Positions 33,342 to 42,065 are shown, numbered from the stretch's first letter. The stretch is DNA of 64,000 nt from Stutzerimonas stutzeri (GCA_002339675.1 DDKB01000017.1:988346-1052345), one strand, 5' to 3'. Numbers and translations: made by a program. The notes: generated from the sequence alone by a model not told the origin.

Positions 33342-33671
33342 TCGGTGTCCTTTCGTCTGTGGGATGTGAGGGATCGGATTATGCCGCCGTCCGATTAGTT
33401 TCGTCGCGCGCTGTAGCGTGACGGGTCTGGGTGCGGTACGGCATCGGCCGGCGCGACCCGCTTGGGGCGAAGCGAGCTTGACGAGGCGGCGCGGCGGTTC
33501 AAACGTGCTTGCTATTTCGCGCGTAATCCGGATAATTCCGCAGCCTGTCGCCGGGGATGCCTAGCCCGCTGACGCAAAAACCAGGTAGGGGATGCCTAGC
33601 CTACCGAACACTGCCGTAGCGGACGCGCTGACCCGAGCCCCCGATAGCGTCTGTTTCCGGCTGTCCTGGCC

Positions 33672-33700
33672 TTGCCAGGGCGAGCACCATTCAGTAAGAT
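33672..33700 (+). promoter_or_regulatory. rplM-rpsI promoter
   Basis: TTGCCA (33672-33677), 17-base spacer, TAAGAT (33695-33700), about 42 bases before the rplM ATG. Hexamers and spacing fit a strong sigma-70 ribosomal promoter. Confidence 0.75.
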
Positions 33701-33714
33701 TCGCCGTCTTATTT

Positions 33715-33730
33715 TCAGGGCGGCCCCTGA
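33715..33730 (+). promoter_or_regulatory. rplM leader hairpin (possible L13 autoregulation)
   Basis: TCAGGG-CGGC-CCCTGA, a 6-bp stem with a 4-base loop in the short rplM 5' leader, just before the start codon. L13 is known to repress its own operon through the 5' UTR in E. coli; whether this hairpin is the operator here is inference. Confidence 0.45.
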
Positions 33731-33741
33731 GGCTATAACGA

Positions 33742-34170
33742 ATGAAGACTTTTACTGCTAAACCGGAAACCGTCAAGCGCGACTGGTTCGTCGTCGACGC
33801 TGCCGGCCAGACCCTGGGTCGTCTGGCAACCGAAATCGCTAGCCGCCTGCGTGGCAAGCACAAGGCGGAATATACCCCTCACGTCGATACCGGCGACTAC
33901 ATCGTCGTTATCAATGCCGAGCAAGTGCGTGTGACCGGTGCCAAGACCACCGACAAGATGTACTACTCTCACTCCGGTTTCCCGGGTGGCATCAAGTCGA
34001 TCAACTTCGAGAAGCTGATCGCCAAGGCGCCAGAGCGTGTGATCGAGACCGCGGTCAAAGGCATGCTGCCGAAGAACCCGCTGGGTCGCGACATGTACCG
34101 TAAGCTGAAGGTCTACAAGGGTGCCAGCCATCCTCATACCGCTCAGCAGCCCCAAGAACTGAAGATTTAA
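33742..34170 (+). CDS. rplM: Ribosomal protein L13
   Basis: A 142-residue 50S protein L13, early in 50S assembly. 'MKTFTAKPETVKRDWFVVDAAGQTLGRLATEIASRLRGKHK' and 'PKNPLGRDMYRKLKVYKGASHPH' are diagnostic. It is followed after 14 bases by rpsI, the conserved L13-S9 operon. Confidence 0.98.
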   Translation: MKTFTAKPETVKRDWFVVDAAGQTLGRLATEIASRLRGKHKAEYTPHVDTGDYIVVINAEQVRVTGAKTTDKMYYSHSGFPGGIKSINFEKLIAKAPERVIETAVKGMLPKNPLGRDMYRKLKVYKGASHPHTAQQPQELKI

Positions 34171-34184
34171 CGGAATAGTTCATT

Positions 34185-34577
34185 ATGTCGGCGACTCAAA
34201 ACTACGGCACTGGCCGTCGCAAGACCGCAACCGCGCGCGTATTCCTGCGCCCGGGTACTGGCAAGATCTCCATCAACAACCGCGAGCTGGACAACTTCTT
34301 CGGGCGTGAAACCGCTCGCATGGTGGTTCGTCAGCCGTTGGAGCTGACCGAGACCGTCGAGAAGTTCGATATCTATGTCACCGTGCTCGGTGGCGGCGTG
34401 AGCGGCCAGGCCGGTGCGATCCGTCATGGCATCACTCGCGCCCTGATGGAATACGACGAGACCCTGCGTCCTGCTCTGCGCAAGGCTGGTTTCGTCACTC
34501 GCGATGCCCGTGAGGTGGAACGTAAGAAGGTCGGTCTGCGCAAGGCGCGTAAGCGTCCGCAATACTCGAAGCGTTAA
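34185..34577 (+). CDS. rpsI: Ribosomal protein S9
   Basis: A 130-residue 30S protein S9. The basic C-terminal tail ending KRPQYSKR reaches the decoding site. 'GTGRRKTATARVFLRPGTGKISINNR' is typical. It ends the rplM-rpsI operon with a strong terminator 11 bases later. Confidence 0.98.
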   Translation: MSATQNYGTGRRKTATARVFLRPGTGKISINNRELDNFFGRETARMVVRQPLELTETVEKFDIYVTVLGGGVSGQAGAIRHGITRALMEYDETLRPALRKAGFVTRDAREVERKKVGLRKARKRPQYSKR

Positions 34578-34587
34578 TCGCCTTCTC

Positions 34588-34627
34588 AAAAAAACGCCCG
34601 GCTTTTCGAAGTCGGGCGTTTTTTTTT
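34588..34627 (+). terminator. rplM-rpsI terminator
   Basis: AACGCCCG / CGGGCGTT arms flanking a 12-base loop, with A-runs before and a 9-T run after. A classical, probably bidirectional, intrinsic terminator. Confidence 0.9.
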
Positions 34628-34825
34628 GGGCGGCCGGCTAGCCATGCGACAGCATGTCGCGTTATGGAAGTCCCGGTTTCAGGGGCTTGGCGCTGAGTTG
34701 TATCCGGTTATTACCTTGTCATGGGAGGGGCTTTTCTTTACCATTTGGCGAATTTTTCGCGGCTGATTTTGCGTAGTAGACGCCTGCTTTCGGTAGGCCA
34801 TAAGAAACTGATGGGAGACGACTGA

Positions 34826-35419
34826 ATGAGCAATGACGGCGTGAATGCTGGCCGGCGTCGCTTCCTCGTAGCCGCTACTTCGGTAGTAGGTGCTGCAGGA
34901 GCGGTGGGTGCCGCGGTCCCGTTCGTGGGATCGTGGTTCCCGAGTGCCAAGGCCAAGGCAGCCGGTGCACCGGTGAAGGTAAATATCGGCAAGATAGAGC
35001 CGGGCCAGCAAATGATTGCCGAATGGCGCGGTCAGCCGGTATTCATCGTGCGCCGCACTGAAGAGGCGCTGGCGAATCTCGACAAGCTGACGGATACGGT
35101 TGCCGACCCCAAGTCCGAAGCATCGGTCCAACCCGCCTATGTCGACCCGGTCGTTCGTTCGATCAAACCGGAGGTGCTGATTCTCGTAGGACTTTGCACC
35201 CATCTCGGTTGTTCCCCAACCTTTCGTCCGGAAGTGGCGCCGCCTGATCTCGGGCCGGAATGGCTCGGCGGCTACTTCTGCCCGTGCCATGGTTCGAAAT
35301 ACGACCTGGCTGGCCGTGTGTACAAGGGGCAGCCTGCTCCTTTGAACCTGCCGGTTCCCCCGCATTCGTACGAGACGGACTCTGTGGTCGTCATCGGCGT
35401 TGATCAGGAGAAGGCATGA
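34826..35419 (+). CDS. petA: PetA, Rieske iron-sulfur subunit of cytochrome bc1
   Basis: A 197-residue Rieske protein of complex III, moving electrons from ubiquinol to cytochrome c1. An N-terminal Tat-type anchor has the RRRFL motif (residues 10-14) and hydrophobic 'VAATSVVGAAGAVGAAVPFVGSW'. The 2Fe-2S ligands are in CTHLGC (Cys124, His126) and CPCHGS (Cys152, His155), with Cys129 and Cys154 forming the disulfide. It overlaps petB by 4 bases. Confidence 0.97.
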   Translation: MSNDGVNAGRRRFLVAATSVVGAAGAVGAAVPFVGSWFPSAKAKAAGAPVKVNIGKIEPGQQMIAEWRGQPVFIVRRTEEALANLDKLTDTVADPKSEASVQPAYVDPVVRSIKPEVLILVGLCTHLGCSPTFRPEVAPPDLGPEWLGGYFCPCHGSKYDLAGRVYKGQPAPLNLPVPPHSYETDSVVVIGVDQEKA

Positions 35420-36639
35420 TGAGCAAGTTCATGGAATGGGTTGATGCCCGCTTCCCCGCGACCAAGATGTGGGAAGACCATCTCAGCAAGTACTACGCAC
35501 CGAAGAACTTCAACGTCCTGTATTTTTTCGGCTCGCTGGCGCTGCTGGTTCTGGTTAACCAGATTCTGACCGGTGTATGGCTGACGATGAGCTTCGAGCC
35601 GTCGGCTGAAGGCGCATTCGCGTCCGTCGAATACATCATGCGCGACGTCGAGTACGGCTGGATCATCCGCTACCTGCATTCCACGGGTGCGTCGGCCTTC
35701 TTCATCGTTGTCTACCTGCACATGTTCCGCGGCATCCTCTACGGCTCCTATCAGAAGCCGCGTGAGCTGGTCTGGATCTTCGGGATGATGATCTACCTGG
35801 CGCTGATGGCCGAGGCCTTCATGGGCTACCTGCTGCCGTGGGGCCAGATGTCGTACTGGGGTGCCCAGGTGATCATTTCGCTGTTCGGTGCCATTCCGGT
35901 CATCGGTGGTGATCTGACCCAGTGGATCCGTGGCGACTATCTGATTTCGGGAATCACCCTGAACCGCTTCTTCGCGCTGCACGTCATCGCGCTGCCGATC
36001 GTGATCCTCGGGCTGGTTGTACTGCACATCCTCGCGCTGCACGAAGTGGGCTCGAACAACCCGATGGGCGTCGACATCAAGAAGACCAAGAACGAAGCCG
36101 GCGTGCCGCTCGACGGTATTCCGTTCCATCCCTACTACACGGTGAAAGATATTGTGGGTGTGGTGGTGTTCCTGTTCGTGTTCTGCGCCATCGTGTTTTT
36201 CTTCCCCGAGATGGGCGGTTACTTCCTCGAGAAGCCGAACTTCGAAGTGGCGAACGCCTTCAAGACGCCAGCACATATCGCGCCGGTCTGGTACTTCACC
36301 CCCTTCTACGCCATTCTGCGCGCCGTGCCGGACAAGCTGTTGGGGGTGATCGCCATGGGTGCTGCGATCGCTGTTCTGTTCGTCCTGCCGTGGCTCGACC
36401 GCAGTCCGGTCAAGTCCATGAAGTACAAGGGCTGGATGAGCAAGATCGCCCTGCTGGCGTTCTGCATTTCCTTCATCATTCTCGGCGTGCTTGGCGTGCT
36501 TGGCGTGTTGGCTCCGACGCCTGAGCGCACACTGCTCGCGCGGATCTGCACGGCCGTCTACTTCGGCTACTTCATCCTGATGCCGTTCTATACCAAGCTC
36601 GAGAAGACCAAAGTAGTTCCGCAAAGGGTGGCTGGCTGA
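35416..36639 (+). CDS. petB: PetB, cytochrome b subunit of cytochrome bc1
   Basis: A 407-residue eight-helix cytochrome b carrying hemes bL and bH and both quinone sites. Heme-ligand histidines are in 'HSTGASAFFIVVYLHMFRG' and 'HVIALPIVILGLVVLHILALHEVG'; the Qo-site signature 'PFHPYYTVKD' and PEW-like loop 'HIAPVWYFTPFYAILRA' follow. Two tandem ATGs overlap the petA stop; the second (35419) is equally possible. Length fits separate b, not b6/IV. Confidence 0.97.
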   Translation: MMSKFMEWVDARFPATKMWEDHLSKYYAPKNFNVLYFFGSLALLVLVNQILTGVWLTMSFEPSAEGAFASVEYIMRDVEYGWIIRYLHSTGASAFFIVVYLHMFRGILYGSYQKPRELVWIFGMMIYLALMAEAFMGYLLPWGQMSYWGAQVIISLFGAIPVIGGDLTQWIRGDYLISGITLNRFFALHVIALPIVILGLVVLHILALHEVGSNNPMGVDIKKTKNEAGVPLDGIPFHPYYTVKDIVGVVVFLFVFCAIVFFFPEMGGYFLEKPNFEVANAFKTPAHIAPVWYFTPFYAILRAVPDKLLGVIAMGAAIAVLFVLPWLDRSPVKSMKYKGWMSKIALLAFCISFIILGVLGVLGVLAPTPERTLLARICTAVYFGYFILMPFYTKLEKTKVVPQRVAG

Positions 36640-37448
36640 TGAAAAAGCAATTTGCTGCATTGATTCTTGCACTGGTGCCGGCATTTGGTTTTGCCTCCGA
36701 GGGCACGGTTCACCTCGATCATGTCGATGTCGATCTCACCGACAAGGTGGCGATGCAGGATGGTCTGAAGACGTTTGCCAACTACTGCATGGGTTGCCAC
36801 AGCGCGCAGTATCAGCGTTATGAGCGCGTCGCGACCGACCTGGGCATTCCGGAAGATGTCATGCTCGAGAATATCGTGTTCAGTGACGCCAAGATCGGTG
36901 ACCACATGAAGGCGGGCATGAAGTCGGAAGAAGCCAAGACCTGGTTCGGCGCGGCGCCGCCGGACCTGACGCTGGTGGCTCGGGTTCGTGGTACCGACTG
37001 GTTGTACAGCTACCTGCGCAGCTTCTACGAAGATCCGACCCGTCCGTACGGCGTGAACAACACTGTCTTCCCGAACGTTGGCATGCCGCACGTCTTGGCG
37101 TCCCTTCAGGGCCGTCAGGTACTGCCGAGCAAGCTGCCAGAGGGCGAGTCGGTGCCCTGCAAGCAGGTGCAGGTCGTTGAGGACGGCAAGAAGCAGTTCG
37201 ATCCGTTGACCGGTACGCCGATTACCCACGAAGACTGCCATGCCATGACGGTCGTACCGGGTACCGGTGCACTGAGCGAAGCCGAGTACGACGAGAAGAT
37301 CAAGAACCTGGTGACCTTCCTTGCCTACTCGGCAAATCCGGTCAAGCTTGAGAGCCAGCGCATCGGCACCTACGTGCTGCTGTTCCTCGCGTTCTTCTTC
37401 GTCTTTGCCTATTTGCTGAAGCGGGAATACTGGAAAGACGTCCACTAA
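36639..37448 (+). CDS. petC: PetC, cytochrome c1
   Basis: A 269-residue cytochrome c1 of complex III. It has a signal peptide 'MKKQFAALILALVPAFGFA', the covalent heme site CMGCH (residues 50-54), a distal methionine region around 'PNVGMPHVLASLQG', and a C-terminal membrane anchor ('YVLLFLAFFFVFAYLLKREYWKDVH'). The ATG shares a base with the petB stop (TGATG), so petABC is tightly coupled. Confidence 0.96.
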   Translation: MKKQFAALILALVPAFGFASEGTVHLDHVDVDLTDKVAMQDGLKTFANYCMGCHSAQYQRYERVATDLGIPEDVMLENIVFSDAKIGDHMKAGMKSEEAKTWFGAAPPDLTLVARVRGTDWLYSYLRSFYEDPTRPYGVNNTVFPNVGMPHVLASLQGRQVLPSKLPEGESVPCKQVQVVEDGKKQFDPLTGTPITHEDCHAMTVVPGTGALSEAEYDEKIKNLVTFLAYSANPVKLESQRIGTYVLLFLAFFFVFAYLLKREYWKDVH

Positions 37449-37473
37449 CCCGTCCTTCACCTGCGGTACCCTG

Positions 37474-37502
37474 CGCGCGCCCTCCGGGGCGCGTGCTTTT
37501 TT
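37474..37502 (+). terminator. petABC terminator
   Basis: CGCGCCC / GGGCGCG arms with a 4-base loop (TCCG), then TGC and TTTTTT, between petC and sspA. Confidence 0.75.
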
Positions 37503-37532
37503 CTGCCCCATAATTCCAATGAGGAGGGACCC

Positions 37533-38150
37533 ATGGCCGCTGCCAATCGGTTGGCCTGCTATTCCGATCCCGCCGACCATTATTCGCATCGCGTTCGACT
37601 GGTTCTTGCGGAGAAAGGGGTCAGTGTCGAAATTATCGATGTCGACCCTGCACGTTGTCCGGTCCGGCTCACCGAGGTGAATCCCTACGCCAGCGTACCG
37701 ACGCTGGTGGACCGTGACCTGGCGCTCTACGAGCCGAACGTAATCGCCGAGTATCTGGAGGAGCGCTACCCGCATCCGCCGCTGTTGCCGGTCTATCCGG
37801 TTGCCAGAGCGAACACGCGGCTGCTCGTCCACCGGGTGCAGCGTGACTGGTGCGCGCTGGTGGACCGGATACTCGACCGGCGTACCGCGGAACCGGCACG
37901 GCTCCAGGCGCGCAAGGAGTTGCGCGAGAGCCTGTCCGGGGTCTCGCCGGTTTTCGCTGAAAAGCCCTTCTTCATGAGCGATGAGATTGGTCTGGTGGAC
38001 TGCTGCCTGTTGCCAATCCTTTGGCGTTTACCCACACTCGGAATCGAGTTGCCACGAGCGGCAAAGCCGCTGCTCGACTACATGGAAACCAACTTTGCTC
38101 GCGAGGCCTTTCAGGTCAGTCTATCCGCCGTTGAGCGCGGCATGCGCTAA
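37533..38150 (+). CDS. sspA: SspA, stringent starvation protein A
   Basis: A 205-residue glutathione-S-transferase-fold protein that binds RNA polymerase and alters stationary-phase and virulence gene expression. N-terminal thioredoxin-like domain 'ACYSDPADHYSHRVRLVLAEKGVSVEIIDVD', 'NPYASVPTLVDRDLALYEPNVIAEYLEERYPHPPLLP', then an all-helical domain. A GAGGAGG site precedes the ATG. It is followed by sspB after 12 bases. Confidence 0.95.
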   Translation: MAAANRLACYSDPADHYSHRVRLVLAEKGVSVEIIDVDPARCPVRLTEVNPYASVPTLVDRDLALYEPNVIAEYLEERYPHPPLLPVYPVARANTRLLVHRVQRDWCALVDRILDRRTAEPARLQARKELRESLSGVSPVFAEKPFFMSDEIGLVDCCLLPILWRLPTLGIELPRAAKPLLDYMETNFAREAFQVSLSAVERGMR

Positions 38151-38162
38151 AAGAGGCTGCAT

Positions 38163-38576
38163 ATGACGTCTAGTCGCCCCTATCTGGTCCGCGCGTTGTA
38201 CGAGTGGATCGTAGACAACGACTGCACACCGCACCTGCTGGTCAACACCGACCATCCGGGTGTTCAGGTGCCTCCAGGTTTCGCCAGTGATGGCCAGATC
38301 GTGTTGAACGTTGCACCTGGCGCCGTGCGCCAGCTTGAGATGGATAACCAGGCGATCCGCTTCGAGGGTCGCTTCGGTGGGGTGCCGCACAGCCTGCACG
38401 TACCCTCCGCTGCGGTCATGGCAATCTATGCGCGAGAAAATGGCCAGGGAATGGTATTCGAGGTTGAACCCGGCCCGCCGGACGATACGCCGCCCTCGGA
38501 CGACACCCCTGACGACACGACGGCTTCGGCGCGTCCGGCTGCGCCCGGGCGGCCCAGCCTGAAGGTCGTGAAGTAG
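38163..38576 (+). CDS. sspB: SspB, ClpXP adaptor
   Basis: A 137-residue SspB, which tethers ssrA-tagged proteins to ClpX. The substrate-binding domain covers about residues 1-105 ('TSSRPYLVRALYEWIVDNDCTPHLLVNTDHPGVQVP', 'PSAAVMAIYARENGQGMVFE'). A disordered acidic linker ('PPDDTPPSDDTPDDTT') leads to the ClpX-binding tail 'RPSLKVVK'. Complete. Confidence 0.95.
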   Translation: MTSSRPYLVRALYEWIVDNDCTPHLLVNTDHPGVQVPPGFASDGQIVLNVAPGAVRQLEMDNQAIRFEGRFGGVPHSLHVPSAAVMAIYARENGQGMVFEVEPGPPDDTPPSDDTPDDTTASARPAAPGRPSLKVVK

Positions 38577-38610
38577 GGAGCGCTCTTGCCGCCTTCCTGA
38601 TGGTGGTTAG

Positions 38611-38639
38611 AAAAAGGCCGGCCTAGTGGCCGGCCTTTT
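38611..38639. terminator. Bidirectional terminator between sspB and dolP
   Basis: AAAAGGCCGGCC / GGCCGGCCTTTT with loop TAGT, a 12-bp perfect stem between convergent genes, with A-run and T-run suitable for both strands. Confidence 0.9.
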
Positions 38640-38656
38640 CGTCAGCTGTCCAGTCG

Positions 38657-39235
38657 TCAGTCGATGTATTCGAACAGCTTGACGATGCGCTGGACGCCAG
38701 ACACGCCCTGCACGACAGCTGTGGCGCGCGCGCCTTCCTGGCGTGTGACAAGGCCCAAGAGATAGACGATACCGTTTTCAGTGATCACCTTGATACGTGA
38801 GCCGGGGACGCTTGCGTCCGCAAGCATCTGCGCCTTGATCTTGGTCGTGAGCCAGGAATCGTTGCTGCGCGCCAGCGCGGAGGAGGGTTTCAGTACCTGC
38901 AGTTCGTTGTGCACGCGCTTGACGCGCTGCACCGAGCTGGCCGCCTGTTCGGCCTGCTGCTTGAGCTCTTCGCGGGGCGTTTGGCCGGCAAGCAACACCA
39001 CGCCGTTGTAGCTTGCCACGACGATATGCGAGGCCTGGTCGAGGTCGGGATTGGCCTTGGCGATGTTGACGGCAGCCTTGGTCTCGATCAGGGAATCGTC
39101 GATGGTGCTGCCGATTGTGCGGGTGCCACGGTTGTCGTCGATGGGAGCGTCACGGGTAGCGGTGAGCACCGAACTGCAACCGGTGACGGCCAGGCACAGG
39201 GTCAGCGAGAGGGCTTGCAGGCGCACGGTGTTCAT
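38657..39235 (-). CDS. dolP: DolP-like BON-domain lipoprotein
   Basis: A 192-residue outer-membrane lipoprotein with two BON domains, related to DolP/YraP, which supports outer-membrane integrity and BAM activity at division sites. Signal peptide and lipobox 'LSLTLCLAVTGCSS' (Cys acylated). BON domains: 'IDDSLIETKAAVNIAKANPDLDQASHIVVASYNGVVLLAGQTP' and 'WLTTKIKAQMLADASVPGSRIKVITENGIVYLLGLVTRQEG'. I chose ATG 39235 because the lipoprotein signal starts there. It overlaps the diaA stop by 4 bases. Confidence 0.93.
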   Translation of the reverse strand: MNTVRLQALSLTLCLAVTGCSSVLTATRDAPIDDNRGTRTIGSTIDDSLIETKAAVNIAKANPDLDQASHIVVASYNGVVLLAGQTPREELKQQAEQAASSVQRVKRVHNELQVLKPSSALARSNDSWLTTKIKAQMLADASVPGSRIKVITENGIVYLLGLVTRQEGARATAVVQGVSGVQRIVKLFEYID

Positions 39236-39825
39236 TCTTCGCTCCCGAACAGTTGATTGTCGATTAGGTCGCACAGGCAGTGGATTGTCAGCAGGTGAAC
39301 TTCCTGAATCCGTGCGGTGACCTTTGCCGGAACGCGGATTTCGACGTCTTCGGGCAGCAGCAAGGAGGCCATGCCGCCGCCGTCCCGGCCGGTGAGGGCG
39401 ACTACCACCATTTCCCGGTCGTGCGCGGCCTGGATAGCCTGGATCACATTCGCCGAGTTGCCGCTGGTCGAGATCGCCAGGAGCACATCGCCGGGCTGGC
39501 CGAGGGCGCGGATCTGTTTGGAAAACACTTCGTTGTAGCTGTAGTCGTTGGCGATAGAGGTCAGCGTCGAGCTGTCGGTGGTCAGCGCTATGGCAGGCAG
39601 GCTGGGGCGTTCGCGCTCGAAGCGGTTGAGCAGCTCGGAGGAGAAGTGCTGGGCATCGCCGGCCGAACCGCCGTTGCCGCAGGTGAGAATCTTGCCTTCG
39701 CTCAGGAGCGTGTTGACCATGACCTGGCCGGCTTGCTCGATGCTCGGGGCTAGCACATCCATGGCGTGCTGCTTGGTGTCGATACTGGCCTGGAAAAGCT
39801 GGCGTATACGGGTTTGCATGTCCAT
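39232..39825 (-). CDS. diaA: DiaA/GmhA-type SIS-domain protein
   Basis: A 197-residue SIS-fold protein. Its position between yraN and a BON lipoprotein fits DiaA, the DnaA-binding replication initiation regulator, rather than the sedoheptulose-7-phosphate isomerase GmhA, its close paralogue. Motifs: 'KILTCGNGGSAGDAQHFSSELLNRFERERPSLPAIALTTDSS' and 'AISTSGNSANVIQAIQAAHDREM'. Enzymatic activity cannot be excluded from sequence alone. Confidence 0.9.
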   Translation of the reverse strand: MDMQTRIRQLFQASIDTKQHAMDVLAPSIEQAGQVMVNTLLSEGKILTCGNGGSAGDAQHFSSELLNRFERERPSLPAIALTTDSSTLTSIANDYSYNEVFSKQIRALGQPGDVLLAISTSGNSANVIQAIQAAHDREMVVVALTGRDGGGMASLLLPEDVEIRVPAKVTARIQEVHLLTIHCLCDLIDNQLFGSEE

Positions 39826-39933
39826 GAGTATGGCCTTCAGGGTGACGGGCTGGGCCGCTGGGCCCGTGCCGCTGGGAACGGTGAAGCGATGCTGTGGCGA
39901 TGCGGTGCAGGCGTGGTGCCTGAGGCATGTCGG

Positions 39934-40302
39934 TCAGCTGTCAAAGGCATTGCGGATCCAGTGGGGTTGTGCGGCCGTTTCTGCGTTGCCGATAGCGACC
40001 ACGTCGAACCGGCAAGGATGCCGAGCCCAGCGTGCCTCCTTCTGCAAAAACAGCTGGGCGGCGCTGATCAGCTTCTGCTGTTTGCGCCGGTCCACGCTCT
40101 CGAGCGCGCCGCCCCACGCGGTATGACGCCTGTAGCGAACCTCGACGAATACTACTGTATCGCCATCGAGCATGACCAGATCAAGCTCGCCGCTGCGGCA
40201 GGACCAGTTGCGGCACAGCAGGCGCAGCCCGTGCTGCTGCAGATGCTGCAAGGCAAGCGTTTCGGCCAGCTGCCCGCTAACCTGTCGACTGGTTGCGGTC
40301 AA
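39934..40302 (-). CDS. YraN-family (UPF0102) endonuclease-like protein, TTG start
   Basis: A 122-residue UPF0102 protein with a restriction-endonuclease-like fold: 'LAETLALQHLQQHGLRLLCRNWSCRSGELDLVMLDGDTVVFVEVRYR', containing the E..D...EVR pattern. Its biological role is unknown. No ATG or GTG fits the family N-terminus; the TTG at 40300-40302 overlaps the lpoA stop (TTGA) and gives MTATSRQVSGQ, the usual position. The upstream open frame is not family-like. Confidence 0.85.
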   Translation of the reverse strand: MTATSRQVSGQLAETLALQHLQQHGLRLLCRNWSCRSGELDLVMLDGDTVVFVEVRYRRHTAWGGALESVDRRKQQKLISAAQLFLQKEARWARHPCRFDVVAIGNAETAAQPHWIRNAFDS

Positions 40303-42065
40303 TCGGCGGCACCCGGGAGGCGCTGGACCGCACCGTCGTGGAACGCCGCCCACGGCAGGCTGCGTTCGATGCGCTGACCTGGTGTCAGGCTCAGCGTGCC
40401 GGTCATGCCGTCGAGACGGGTCTCGGGCAACGCCTGCAGCTGGCTCAGACGCGGCGCCAGGAGAAAGGCATCGGCGCCCATGGCATAGAGGCGTCCGAGA
40501 CTGCCGCGGGCCTGGGGCCATTGGCGCTCTACCTGCTGGCGAAGGGGCAGTTGCGCATCGAGCAGCCAGGGCGTCTCGGTGAAACGAATGCCTTCCAAGT
40601 CGAGGTACTGGGTCCGGTTGTCCGTTGCCGCATGCACATGGGAGGTGGCATACACCGGCAGGTCGCCGGCGTACTGGAAGATCAGGGTGGGCCGAACCTG
40701 CTGTGCCTGCTGCGGTGTCGCGGCGAGGAACAGAAAGTCGGCATCCTGTCGGCGAGTGGGCTGGGCATCGCTACCGCTGCTGCGTATCTGCAGCAGCTCG
40801 GCAATCTGGTTGGCAAGCTCGATGGGTTCGGCCAGCGCTTCTGCGGCTACCACGGTGCCGCCCTGCTGCTGCCATTGTTGGCGGAAGGCCTGGAACACCC
40901 GGTTTCCCCATTCGCCGCGTGGAGTAAGGGCAATGGCTCGGCGATGCCCGTCGGCCCATGCGCGGCGTGCGACCTCACGCGCTTCGTCTTCGGCGGCCAG
41001 GCCGAACTGGAACAGCTGGGGTGGCGCCTTCTGGCTTGCATCGCTGTAGTTGAGGGCAAGGGTGGTGATCGGCAGCTGGTCGCGTTCGGCCAGCTCGCGG
41101 ACCTTGTCCTTGTCCAGTGGCCCTATGACCAGCTCGACCCCGGATGCCTCGGCCTGCCGGTAGAAGTCGTCCAGTGAGCTCACCCGGGTGCTGTCGAACA
41201 GCTCGATCGTCAACTGCTGGTGCGCGGCCAAGTGCGCGGCGAGGAAGCCGTCGCGCAGCGCGCGAGCGACGCTGGTCAGGGGGCCTTCCATTGGCAGCAG
41301 CAGGGCGACATGCGACAGGGGCTTGTCAGCCAATTCGCGAAGTTTGACAAGGGGAGCGGGCAGGCGCTTCGCGGCGGGGTGGTTGGGGTTTTGCTGCATC
41401 CAGGCATCAATGGCGCGCTGTTGCTGGCCAATCGTGCCGGCCTGCTTGATTGCGCTGGCCAGTGACAGCCAGCCAGCCAGGTCGCTGTCCGGGGTGATTG
41501 TGGTCTGCAGCTGCTCTGCAGGGAGGCCGGAAATGAGCGACCAGATGGCCTCACGGTTCTGCTCGGAGGCTTCGCCGCTCAGCAGGGGGGCGATGAAGGT
41601 GCGTTCCCGGGCGGCATCGAGCGGTTGCTGGTTTGCCTCGAAGGCGCGCGCGCGGACCAGTTGCGTGCGCAGTTGCTGGTCGACGGGCAGTTCTGCAAGC
41701 CGTTCGAATGCCGGATGTTGCAGTGCCTGCAGCGCACGCTGCGGCTCGCCGCGCGCCAGCTCCAGCTCGGCCTCCAGCGTTTTGGCGAACATCTGCTGGG
41801 CGGGTTTCAGTTGGTCGATTGCAACCTGCGCAAGGATCGCCCGTGCCTGGTCCGGATGGCTCTGCTGCAGGCTCTGGTCGGCTGCTGCCAGGCGCAGCAG
41901 GGCCGCCTCGGCCGGTTCGCTGGCGTCGGCTTTCTTCAGCAATTGTTGAGTGGAAGCCTGTGGGGTGCGGGGCAGTTCGCCCAGCGTGGACGACGGTGAA
42001 CTGGCGCAGGCTGACAGCGCGGCGACAATGCAGAAGAAGAACAGCGGGCGTAAGCGGGCCATCAT
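40299..42065 (-). CDS. lpoA: LpoA, outer-membrane lipoprotein activator of PBP1A
   Basis: A 588-residue lipoprotein of the LpoA/LppC (YraM) family that activates the peptidoglycan synthase PBP1A from the outer membrane. Lipobox 'CIVAALSACASS' at about residues 11-22. The N-terminal half is TPR-like, the C-terminal half a periplasmic-binding fold ('VALLLPMEGPLTSVARALRDGFLAAHLA'). Two tandem ATGs (42065, 42062) are possible. It is divergent from rsmI and overlaps yraN. Confidence 0.93.
   Translation of the reverse strand: MMARLRPLFFFCIVAALSACASSPSSTLGELPRTPQASTQQLLKKADASEPAEAALLRLAAADQSLQQSHPDQARAILAQVAIDQLKPAQQMFAKTLEAELELARGEPQRALQALQHPAFERLAELPVDQQLRTQLVRARAFEANQQPLDAARERTFIAPLLSGEASEQNREAIWSLISGLPAEQLQTTITPDSDLAGWLSLASAIKQAGTIGQQQRAIDAWMQQNPNHPAAKRLPAPLVKLRELADKPLSHVALLLPMEGPLTSVARALRDGFLAAHLAAHQQLTIELFDSTRVSSLDDFYRQAEASGVELVIGPLDKDKVRELAERDQLPITTLALNYSDASQKAPPQLFQFGLAAEDEAREVARRAWADGHRRAIALTPRGEWGNRVFQAFRQQWQQQGGTVVAAEALAEPIELANQIAELLQIRSSGSDAQPTRRQDADFLFLAATPQQAQQVRPTLIFQYAGDLPVYATSHVHAATDNRTQYLDLEGIRFTETPWLLDAQLPLRQQVERQWPQARGSLGRLYAMGADAFLLAPRLSQLQALPETRLDGMTGTLSLTPGQRIERSLPWAAFHDGAVQRLPGAAD

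Larger units (their letters stand above)
33342..33741. other. Intergenic region between the aldo-keto reductase and rplM
   Basis: 400 bases of divergent spacer. Its right end holds the rplM promoter and leader. In the middle the 14-mer GGGGATGCCTAGCC occurs twice (33553-33566 and 33588-33601), 35 bases apart. No convincing small gene is seen. Confidence 0.7.
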
